This document shows, in pieces, positions 24,017 to 32,812 of a stretch of DNA of 64,000 nucleotides (positions are counted from its first letter, which is position 1; each line of letters opens with the position of its first letter). The position numbers and the translations under genes were made by a program. This DNA comes from Neonectria sp. B-13 (taxonomy: Eukaryota > Ascomycota > Sordariomycetes > Hypocreales > Nectriaceae), in assembly GCA_002682825.1 (NCBI GenBank), contig NOKP01000002.1, positions 248,001 to 312,000 of the forward strand. Reading direction: 5' to 3'. The notes under the pieces were generated by a model, which was given only the letters and a program-made list of their open reading frames with translations, was not told the DNA's origin and ran no database searches.

Positions 24017-24865
24017 ATGGCAAACGAAGTCAAGAACTACTTCCTGTCCCCGAGCTGGGACTACACGCCTGACGCAAAGCCCGGCGTGACGATCGCGCTC
24101 TGGAACATTGTCAGCTCACCGAAAAAGATGGTACCGCCTCTGGTGGCGGCGACGGCGGCACCCACGGTTGACGACACAGCGAAGTCGACCAAGACGGGCT
24201 TCGAGTGGACGCGCGAGCGGGACAAGGAAAAGAAGTTCGGCGTGTGGACAAAATTCCTCAACGCGCTGCTGGGCATCGACATCGGCCACACGCGCAGCAC
24301 GTCCATCCATGACCTGTACACGTTCAACGAGATGGTCACGAAGGAGGCGTTCCCGACCGAGGAGTACATGAAGAATATGGCCAAGGAGGGCGCAGTAAAG
24401 AAGTACCTCGAGAAATTCGACTTCGAGAAGCCTATATACGTTGTTGTGGGTACTAAAGCCGTGAGCAAGACGACCGTTAAGCAAGTGCTGAAGAAGGAGC
24501 GGTCGACGGACTTCAAATTCAGTGTTGATGGGTCCCAGACGGGCACCCCCGTATCTCTTGGTCCGGAAATGAGCGTGTCGAATACCGACGGGGACACACT
24601 CGGTTTTGAGCGCTCTTCAGACTTCGTCTTTGCGTTCCGCATCCGGAAGATTGTTGTGAACCGACAGTTTGAGATACAAGACGAAGATGATGAAAATGAG
24701 GGTGCTGTTCTGGGGAGTGATGACGACGAGACGGGTGAAGGCTTTGAGGTGCAGGGCTTAGTGGGCTGCGACAGCAAGGCAGCTGATCTCCTTGGTGGCA
24801 AGGAGGAGATGGTTGAGGACGGTGAAGAGCAGGTTTGCGTCACGACTTTTGAGGAGACCCCGTGA
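24017..24865 (+). CDS. Gasdermin-like protein (fungal HET-Q1/RCD-1-type, putative)
   Basis: An intact single-exon gene of 282 residues. It opens NYFLSPSWDYTPD and VTIALWNIVSSPKK, continues through a basic linker to FGVWTKFLNALLGIDIG, and then has a beta-rich core (KPIYVVVGTKAVS, FKFSVDGSQTGTPVSLGPE, SSDFVFAFRIRKIVVNRQ). These blocks are shared by a widespread fungal family of about 280 residues that I believe corresponds to fungal gasdermin-like pore formers. From residue 221 to the end the chain becomes a strongly acidic tail, the place where fungal gasdermins carry an inhibitory C-terminus removed by proteolysis. Convergent with it, 415 bp away, is a subtilisin-type protease gene, the partner class of HET-Q1. 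In known systems the cleaved N-domain permeabilises membranes and causes regulated cell death. Gene model certain; family assignment from pattern and context. Confidence 0.62.
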   Translation: MANEVKNYFLSPSWDYTPDAKPGVTIALWNIVSSPKKMVPPLVAATAAPTVDDTAKSTKTGFEWTRERDKEKKFGVWTKFLNALLGIDIGHTRSTSIHDLYTFNEMVTKEAFPTEEYMKNMAKEGAVKKYLEKFDFEKPIYVVVGTKAVSKTTVKQVLKKERSTDFKFSVDGSQTGTPVSLGPEMSVSNTDGDTLGFERSSDFVFAFRIRKIVVNRQFEIQDEDDENEGAVLGSDDDETGEGFEVQGLVGCDSKAADLLGGKEEMVEDGEEQVCVTTFEETP

Positions 24866-25280
24866 AGCCGGGTAAGCTCTTCACTTGTTTTTGGAATGAT
24901 CTGGCGATATCAATGCCATCTTGCTTTTCAACTCACGATACTATGACATTTAGTTGTCCGGCATCACATACTTCTGCGTGATTGAAGTACCTGATATGCC
25001 CACCGACACATCCGTCTGTCGTTGGAAAGTTAGATGGGATCAGACACGTAGCTGGGAACGATCTCAAGCACTCTGCAATGATTATGGCCAATATACCAAT
25101 GTATATAGTTAACTCTGCACTAAATTGATCACCATTTCCGGACGGCTCTGGGAATGGCGTACATCGCCTCCACCAGATTGAACAATCGATTCCTCGCGAG
25201 AATGGCGTAATCCCACTGACGTATACAATTAGATTACGCTATCGGACTGCAATCTGGTTCTATACTGCCTTCCCAAATGC
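24866..25280. other. Convergent spacer between gasdermin-like and protease genes
   Basis: Both genes end facing this 415-bp stretch, so it contains their 3' ends. No open frame of note. Confidence 0.6.
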
Positions 25281-28200
25281 TCATGCCGAAAGCGCTTTCT
25301 TGATCATTTCACCTATTGCAATGGGTGTATTCTCCTTAAAAAATTTCTCCACGCCGAGATACTGGTATCTCGAGCCAGCCTCGGCCTCGTCGACCGTCAC
25401 CATAGCCTGCAGCACATTTCGCATGCCCTCGTAACATTGAATCTTGTGGAAAAGCTCATCGTGCTTGGGGATCAGAATTGGGACATAGGTAAGAAGGAAA
25501 GCCGATAGGCAAACCGCTACGGGCGTGGCAAAGGAGGTACCCGAAAGGCGCCTCGTACTGCCGCTACCCTCTGCCGTGCTAGTCAGCCAGGCCGATTCAA
25601 TGTACTCTCCGAGGATACTAAAGTTTTCGTCCTTTGCCGGAGGAGGGCTGAAATCTGACTTGATTCCTTTCCCATTCGTAGAGTGTATGGCAAACACGGA
25701 GAACTGGCGGGCGGGAAACATTCTCGACTGATTTCTGCCGTCGTTTGAGGCAGCCGCGAAAACAAGTATGTTGTTTTGCGTAGCTCGTGTGATTTGACTC
25801 CAAATATCCCGAATTCCACGAGGAAAGCCAAAGGACATTGTGATTATATCGACGCCCCACGCCTGCTGGGCATATTCTAGAGCCTTCCGACTGTGTCAAT
25901 AACTTTGCTAGGAATAATCCATTAGTTCTGACGGGGACTCACATTGGCAACATTCATCGACGTCCCCTTTTTAAAGTGCCGGGACTTGGTGACTCTTGCA
26001 ACATAAAGATCAATGGTCGGTCCGAGACTTAACAGGATGGACGCAATGAAAGTGCCGTGGCCGGAAACATCTCCGCCGTCCTTGTCTTCGGCCCCCTTTT
26101 TACCGTCGACCCATGAGCGGACACTTTTTATTCGCCCGTTGGGGTATTCCCCATCAAAATAGCTGTGCTTAAGGTCGATGCCCGTATCTAGCAGTGCGAC
26201 CTTGACGCGCCGACCGGATACAGGCTTGGTCGCCTTTCCGATCCGCCCTTCGACGATTTTTCTAAAGTTGTCAAGCCAGACATCCGAGACCTTGGACCGA
26301 CTGGTAAAGTCAGAATTGACAAGTGAGAAAGGGGGAAAAGTATAGTACTAACTCTTTATCGGGTTGAAGTCCATCCTCTTCGCCGAAGAGGTCGAAGTCC
26401 TCTTTGAGCTCACCAGTTGCGGGCTCTTCATCCACCTTTGGTATTGGTACAGCTGTCACGGCCGGCCCTCCTTGGATGAGGTGCTCAAGCCAGCGACTAG
26501 GATTGGCCGACGGGCAGCTGTGAGACGACCCCTCGTGGTGCGGCTGCTGAGCACCCAGGCCCGGACCGCGGCACGGCGGCGTCAGGTCTGCAATCCTGCT
26601 GATGTATGTTACCCCTGAAGAGCGATTATTGAAGCCGTTTTCAGCCAGCCACGCAAGAGGGAGGACGACGTGGTTATAGAGATCCTCCCTCCTCGCCACT
26701 AGGCCCTTCTGCTTGTCGAAGGTCTTCGGTCTTCCTTGGCTGTGCCGCGCAGACTTCTGATCGTTGGTATCGTTGGTGTCCTGAATGAAATTGCTGCCCT
26801 CGATACAGTATTCCACAGCGTCGACGAAGTACCTCATGTGCGAAAAGCCGGGCCACTTCGTCTCCCTCAGTGCGTTCAGCTGATTTTTGGCCGTCTTGTG
26901 GTCAAAATTCACTTGTGAGACCTGATTCCGGAAGGATCGAGTCAGGAATGGCATGGCAAGTCCGATCTCGAGTAGGAGAATACCTAGGGCAAAGACACGA
27001 GGGCAGCGGTGGTTGAGAGGGATGCTGGCGTCGTGTATGGCATCCTCCAGCGGGTCTTTGAGGGCGCCAAACGGGAATGTCACGAATGCCTTTAAGGGCA
27101 ACCGGCCTGGATGGGCACTTTCGTCGATGGCGGGCATAAACCAGATCGTGTCGCTAGCCCATCTCGTCCGCATTAGTTCCGAGTCGTAGAACTGCCAGTA
27201 AGCTTGTGCGATTGCGTACGATAGAACCACTTTGTCTCTAGGTGTGAGTCGATAATTGCGTAGAATGCTGGCGAGGGATTCGCCGTCTCCGGCTGCTAGA
27301 AACAGTTCTTGTTCCTGAGGTTGAGGAAGCTGATAAAGACCAATTCCGGGCTTGAATACGAACGCAATACGGGTAAACAGTTGCTCTTCCAGAAGAGAAC
27401 AAAATCGTCCACGGGTCAATATCTCTGATTCAATGGTAGCTGGCGCGTCGCTGTTGGATGGTCTTTCATATACGTCAGCTTGATCGCATCTATTGTGTTG
27501 GGCCAACTGCTATGGATCTTACACGCTCAACCGAAACTCCTGCCAAGAAGACATAATATCCATGGACAAAACCAGGATATCAAAGGACGCATTGCTAGAA
27601 TCTCCCTCTAGGCATAGTCTGGTTGGATGCCACCTTACGTCACCGTTGGGTACATCGTGCGAGTTCGGCTGACATTCGCAATGCTCCTGAAGAATCTCGA
27701 AAAGAGCCTGATTGAGATGGCCATGATCATGTTTAGCAGCGTTCCGCACGTTTGGCGGCGGACCCGCGGCTTCTTCTGCGGTGGTCGGGGCGAGTTCTTC
27801 GTATAGCCTGTGGCAGTCTTCTTTGAAGTTATCTATCGCCTTGTTCCCTGCATTGGTAAAGAATGCGATGATGGACTGCCTTATGAAATGGCGACCGTTT
27901 TTTTCCGCCAAGAGACGGACAAGATATTGGTGACATTCGTGGACGGGAAACTGTCGCGAGATGCGCGAAGGCGTCGGCCACTATTTTGGGTCGAGTAATT
28001 ACCTCAAGTCAGTCTTAGTTGGACGCAGGATGCAGGAACTGGTCACATCCGTACCTTGCAGATCCTCGCTAGCATCTCTAGCATTTCCCGACATAATTGC
28101 TCGACATCCGGCTCGACCCAGTACCGCGGAAGCGAGCTGATGTACGGGCTGACCGTGTGCAGCCTCGTGGCAATCTCGCCGGCTTTGCAGAGGACGTCCT

Positions 28201-28306
28201 TGGGCAGTGACTTCCGCTCGTTCAGGCATATCTCGAGTATGACGCCGGCGAACTGCTTGGCCAATGATGCTAGCAGGTAGCAGGCATCGTCGTCGTCGTC
28301 GGGCAT
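25281..28306 (-). CDS. DUF7580-like/subtilisin (S8) serine protease fusion, HET-Q2-type candidate
   Basis: Proposed exons on the minus strand: 28306-28055, 27950-27532, 27489-26353, 26300-25943 and 25883-25281, 922 residues. About residues 1-570 are helical and match the fungal DUF7580-type region (LASILRNYRLTPRDKVVLS, YAIAQAYWQFYDSEL, RTRWASDTIWFMP, then VFALGILLLEIGLA). Residues 610-920 are a peptidase S8 domain with catalytic D641 (VALLDTGID), H684 (SGHGTFIAS), oxyanion N769 (AASNDG) and S839 (SGTSFATP), so activity is expected. No signal peptide is seen; it should be intracellular. Less certain points: the second intron is only 42 bp (a 33-bp alternative also keeps frame), exon 2 could start at 27980, the 25884-25942 intron uses a GGAAG acceptor, and the N-terminus may begin earlier (a short exon ending near 28371). 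It is convergent with the gasdermin-like gene and divergent from the zinc-finger gene at 28618. Confidence 0.8.
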
Positions 28307-28617
28307 GTCGAGGTTGGGCTCTTGTTGCAGCTCCTGGAGCGGAGAACGTGAAGAAGTTGAAGATATCGCTCACATGCATGCAGCGAGGCTTTCCCCGCCT
28401 TGCGACCAAATGGCCCCCAATACGCGCCTCCAAATCGAGCCCGACGACGCATAGAACCCGTCCGAAACGCGACGACGTATCCGAATTGTGGCTGGTGGCT
28501 GCCTGAGGCCACGGCTGCACATTCCCAGGCTCCCAGCATGTCCAGCATCTTCATTTGGAAGATCGGCTTCAAACACGTCGTTGCCGCGGACCTCTCTCGC
28601 CCCGCTTCATTGTCAAC
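28307..28617. promoter_or_regulatory. Compact divergent promoter between protease and zinc-finger genes
   Basis: The protease (minus) and the CPCCC zinc-finger gene (plus) start 311 bp apart and point away from each other, so regulatory DNA must be shared or closely packed. Part of this stretch may still be coding for an extended protease N-terminus: it is open in several minus-strand frames and a GT-AG pair at about 28371/28325 would join in frame. No clear TATA box is visible. Confidence 0.45.
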
Positions 28618-30653
28618 ATGGCGACTCGAGCGACATCCCCAGCGCCGGATCGAGCCACCGTCTCAGTGCGGGACCTGACGGAAGTCTGCATTTTCAAGCT
28701 CGAGCAATGCTCGGCCCTAGACAGCAACGGAGACAGCGTCGTAATGGAAAACAGGCTGGCCGACCTGCGCCTCTGGGCGGACGGCGTCGGAGCAATGGCC
28801 AAGGAAAAGGCCTCGCTCGACTGGAGATTCAGGGTCAGACCTGATGACCTCATGCTGGTAAAGACCATCCTGACCATGCTGGGCGACTTTTTGGATGACT
28901 ACGCGAACTTGGTGGAAACTGACCAATCCACCGACGACGCCGTCCACCGCGTCGACTCAGGCATCGAGAATCTGGCCATGATTGGTATAGCAATCAGACG
29001 CACCGGAAAGGCGTCGCGACGCCGAAGAGCCGATACCCTGTTTGATCCGACAGAGTACGAGGAACTGAGGCGACATCTTGAGTGCATCATTCTCCTTCGA
29101 CCCAGCAAAACCGCTGTGCGAGACAGGCTCCCGCTCGACCCGTCGAGCTTGAGTACTGTGCAGAAGCGACTGATAGAAGCCAATATCAGAAGACGACACC
29201 GCTTCGTCATCGCTCAGAAGCGTTCCCACCGATCAGAGAAAGTCGAGGGGCCACAAACAAGCAGTTCAGCCGCTTTTGACGAAGATACGGCTTCCCAAGA
29301 GGCAGGCCAGACTGAATATCGGGCGTCTGAGCCTCTAACAGCGGGTTCGATACCCAAGGGAAAGGACCGAGCGCCACCAACTAAGGCCGGATTTACCGTC
29401 GCTTCCACGGCCGAGGGGTCTCTGCAGTATGGGCCGGCAAGGAAATTTCCACCTGGAGTCGCGAGGACACAGATCACAGCTTTAGCAGCCGATGCCGAGT
29501 TCCCAAAACCACCGCGCAACTCCTCAGGCCGTATCATAGGCAAATGTCCGTGTTGTTGCCAATCAATTCGTGCTGAGGAGATGATGGATTCCAATAAATG
29601 GAGGTCTGGAACTGCGCCCTCCCGACTCAGCGGCATTGTGTCCACTACCTAACCGCGAGCAGGCAGCATGTTGTTGAAGATTTGTGCCCTTACACCTGTA
29701 TCATCGAAGAGTGTCCGGCACCGCACCTCCTCTTTAGCACAAGAAAGGAATGGGAAGCCCATATAAAGGCCGACCACAGATCCCAATGGCAATGCCCCTT
29801 GTGCGAGGAGCAAGATCTGATCTTCCTAACCAAAGAGGGCATCGTGGACCACTTCGAAGCGCAGCACCAGGACGACGAGCAAAACCTCACGCTGTCGACG
29901 CTGCTGTCCTGGTCCGAAACACAGCGCATGGGTATTGCATCGTGCCCGCTGTGTTCATCGTTCGGGCCGGAAGACTCGCCGGAAATCGTCGACCACGTGC
30001 TACGGCACGTCTACGAGTTCTCCCTGCGCGCCCTTCCCTGGCCGAAACCTATCACGCACGACCTCGCGAAGCCCGTTGGAACCTACGCCCTGCCGGAAGA
30101 GGACTACGACGCGGACAGGCTGGTCCGGTGGGTTGCGGACACGTTCTGCGGCCCCTCGACGCAGCTCCAGCTCTCCTCCTTCGACGGCGCCAACCACGGC
30201 GAGGCGGAGCCCGCGGACGCTGCCGACGACGCTGGCTACGTCGCTGACGGCGATTACTTTGACGACGAGTCCGTGGACGGCTCTTCGAAGCCCCAGGCGG
30301 CGCTGACTGAGCCCTGGACCGCCTCCGGTCCGCCACAGGCGGCCGGCGAGGATGTCGCTGCGGAGCCGGCGCCCGGGCCGGACTCAGATAGCGACGTTGA
30401 GCCGCAGGTGCCCAGCGAGGCCGCTGCTGACGACGGACCTCCAGGAGGTGGATATGTGTATGAAGTTGGAGAGGCCGATAGAGAGGAACAAGCTGCTAGA
30501 GAGGCGAAGGAGGCTGCTGCTGCTGAAGCCGCCGCCGCCGGGGAAGCTGAAGAGGCTGCAGTTGCTGAGGAGGCAGAACTGGCGGTCTTAGAAGACAAGG
30601 GGTTGGTACCATCCTTCCCCTCCGCACTGACGAAAATGGTAGTTGTTGGCTGA
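28618..30653 (+). CDS. CPCCC/C2H2 zinc-finger protein of the island, unknown function
   Basis: Exons 28618-29603 and 29663-30653 (59-bp intron, GT-AG, branch-like CTAAC) give 658 residues. Residues 10-230 form a helical region (ENRLADLRLWADGVGAMA, KASLDWRFRVRPDDL, then LGDFLDDYANLVE). It resembles the N-terminal region of many fungal proteins that sit near, or precede, NLR-type genes. Residues about 307-430 are a zinc-finger cluster: CPCCCQSI, NKWR joined by splicing to QHVVEDLCPYTC, CPAPHLLFSTRKEWEAH, and CPLCEE with a following histidine pair. The C-terminal 180 residues are Ala/Glu/Asp-rich and low complexity. The splice restores the usual WRxHxxEDLCPYTC motif, which supports the model. 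It shares a short divergent promoter with the protease. No enzymatic function is proposed; a signalling or nucleic-acid-binding role is possible. Confidence 0.85.
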
Positions 30654-31086
30654 CAATGCGAGCGGACGCAGGACAAATTCGGACACGGCGTCCAAAATAC
30701 CCTCACCGCATGCCGAAAGCATTCACCCACACATGCCGATGTGGAATTTCCCTGGAATCGCTGAGCGCAGCGAGTCTTTCTTTGACTCAGGCGAGGAGAT
30801 TCACGAAGAGCCTTGGTGGAGAAAAGTCGACTGACACACTCCCCGCGTGTGGCAAGGACAGCCCTTAGATCTCTACCCCCATTTCGCTTCCAGAAATGCG
30901 CCGCACTTCCAGTCTGGGCATGTTTAGCAAAAACGCGAAATACAGCGCGTTTCTTACATAAAGGCCTATGTCAACCCTATAGAGTTCATTAGGTGAGTTG
31001 AGTATTTCCCCACTAATGCGCATGAATATAAGCTCGAGGATTGAACATCTATCCCAATCATTTTCTTCTACTTTCACAACTTAAAT
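30654..31086. other. Intergenic, no supported gene
   Basis: Short frames only. Composition is normal at the left and becomes A+T-richer towards the relic at 31087. Confidence 0.5.
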
Positions 31087-31218
31087 ATGGCTAACCTCCC
31101 AACCCGCACAGAAGCCATTACTGTATTGCCCCCGAGTAAGCTTCAGAGGTTTGAAAAGCTTGGCTTATATTACAATTTGCTGGAGTCGGCCATCATCTAT
31201 GTCGAATGTGGCTCCGCT
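31087..31218 (+). pseudogene. Truncated N-terminus of a DUF3505-like/C2H2 protein
   Basis: From ATG 31087 a 43-codon frame reads LPPSKLQRFEKLGLYYN and SAIIYVECGSAINPKRALH, then TAG at 31216. The C-x-S-A-I-N-P-x-x-A-L-x-H pattern matches the first zinc-binding half of fungal proteins in which a CxxCxxA(I/V)xP motif is followed by HLxxxH. The stop falls exactly where the second histidine pair should begin, next to the RIP-like repeat. It is best read as the broken start of a lost gene, perhaps one belonging to a mobile element. Confidence 0.45.
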
Positions 31219-31251
31219 ATCAACCCTAAACGCGCATTACATTAGGGGTCA

Positions 31252-31268
31252 TTTTAGGGTTAGGGTTG
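31252..31268 (+). repeat. Short telomere-like motif
   Basis: TTTTAGGGTTAGGGTTG contains two consecutive TTAGGG units, with an AACCCTAAA on the same strand 30 bp upstream. This is far too short to be a telomere and could be chance, but it lies at the edge of a repeat. Confidence 0.4.
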
Positions 31269-31369
31269 AGACTATGTGCAGTGGGACTCAGTGCAATTCT
31301 AAGAGGGCAGTGAAAATGGAGATAAAAGTCTATAGAAATACTATAATATTACTATATAAGTCAATATTT

Positions 31370-32411
31370 CACTATTGAAACTACTATTTGGACTACTGTT
31401 TCTGCTTATCTGCGATTGCACTGAACAGTCATGTGTTTCCTTTGCTTAAGCTTAACAGGGGGATAGATCTTTGGATTTTAAACCTAATTATTGACTTTTG
31501 CCCCCTCTAGCTTCCTAGAACTCCCTCTGCTAAATCCCTTCATACAGTAGGATTCTCTTGCTTTCTAATGCATTACTCCTTCGGTTGTAGGTTGGTTAGT
31601 ATAGTATTGCTTATTAGTTATATAACCTATAAGATATAATTATTATACTTTAGACTATTAATAAACCTTTTCTCTATATTAATAGTATTACTATTCCTTT
31701 CTAGCTTTAAAGCTAGCCTCTTTAGAAAGACTTATTCTATTATAATTTAGTAAGTTATTACTTTATTAGACTAGATTTTATCTTATAGTAGAATATAATA
31801 ATTAAAGACTATTAATTAAACTAATTTCTTAGCCTTAGGGTATTAATTAGTTTTAATCTTTTTTATATTTTATAGATTAAACTTTTAAATTATAATTTAT
31901 AGCTTAAAAATAAGACTTAGATCTACTTAAAATAGATTATATAGATTATATAAAAGCCTATATATATAGCTTAATAAAGGCTTATTAAGCTATAGTATAA
32001 TTTAGAAGAAAGTAGTTATTTTATATAATTGATTATATAATTATTATATTATATAAAAGGTTAAATAGAATATAAAAAGCTTAGAAAGTATAAAGATTAC
32101 CTTATAGACTGGGCTTTTATCCTAAGGGATTTTAGCCTTTTCTAAGATTTAGCTTTCTAAGGTTTAGCTTTTCTAAGATCTAACTTTTCTAAGATTTAGC
32201 TTTTTTAAGATTTAGCTTTTCTAGCTAATTAGGACAGTAAAACTTATACTTTAACTTTACAGTAGAAACTTTTATCTTCTTAAGTCATTATTGCCTTAGG
32301 CTTAGGTATTAAGCCTATTATACTATTGTTTTTTCTATTTTCTTTTATACTATTTAACCTTTAGCCCCTTCTCTAGGTATATACTATTAAGGACTATTAT
32401 ATTTAAATAAG
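31370..32411 (+). repeat. Right copy of the dispersed, RIP-like repeat
   Basis: Same orientation as 22356-22896 and about 500 bp longer, with an internal block (about 31510-31945) missing from the left copy. It is more A+T-rich than the left copy, and the differences in the shared centre are C-to-T or G-to-A, the signature of RIP. A run near 32105-32225 repeats TTTCTAAGATTTAGC-like units about five times. No reading frame survives. Strongly A+T-rich DNA continues to about 32540. Confidence 0.8.
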
Positions 32412-32563
32412 TTAATATTTATATTAATTAATAGTAATAATAATAATATTTTATATTACACTATTTTAACCAACTATAGACTATTTAGACTCTCTTTAGT
32501 TCTTGTAAGAAACTGTATAAGAGTAGTAGCCTAGTCTTGTGCTAAGGTTAGAACTATTCCTAG

Positions 32564-32812
32564 TTAAATAAAACCTTCCTTCTTTGGGTCCACGTCATCG
32601 ACGCTGCAGAAGTCCTTCCCCGCCCATTTGAAATCTTGAAGCAGCTTGTGCGTAGGGTGTCCAGTGTCGAAACTCGAACCTTTCCACTGTCCCAGGAGGC
32701 GCTCTGGTGAAACTGGCCAAAGTTGGTCATAGATAGCTACCAGTGCAGCTTCGTCGACATGACCTTCAATCTTGGTCAGATCGAAAAATTGGTTCACGGT
32801 GCTTTGCGGCAT
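32564..32812 (-). pseudogene. Truncated GXWXG/DUF4334 protein gene
   Basis: From ATG 32812 the minus-strand frame gives 82 residues: DEAALVAIYDQLWPVSPERL, LLGQWKGSSFDTGHPTHKLL, then FKWAGKDFCSVDDVDP. The GQWKG motif with the trailing GHP is the N-terminal GXWXG domain, which in complete proteins (about 170-200 residues) is followed by DUF4334. Here the frame passes straight into A+T-rich repeat sequence and stops after EGFI, so the DUF4334 half is missing. The break coincides with the edge of the decayed repeat, suggesting insertion or deletion there. The surviving domain could still be transcribed, but a functional protein is unlikely. Confidence 0.75.

Noticed and set aside
24061..24843. 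Minus-strand open frame of 260 codons opposite the gasdermin-like gene
   Set aside because: It mirrors a GC-biased coding strand, is Ser/Arg/Thr-rich and has no family motif; it is the antisense shadow of the real gene.
30052..30730. Minus-strand frames rich in Arg or Ala/Ser opposite the C-terminus of the zinc-finger gene
   Set aside because: They are produced by the GC-rich Ala/Glu repeat coding region on the plus strand.
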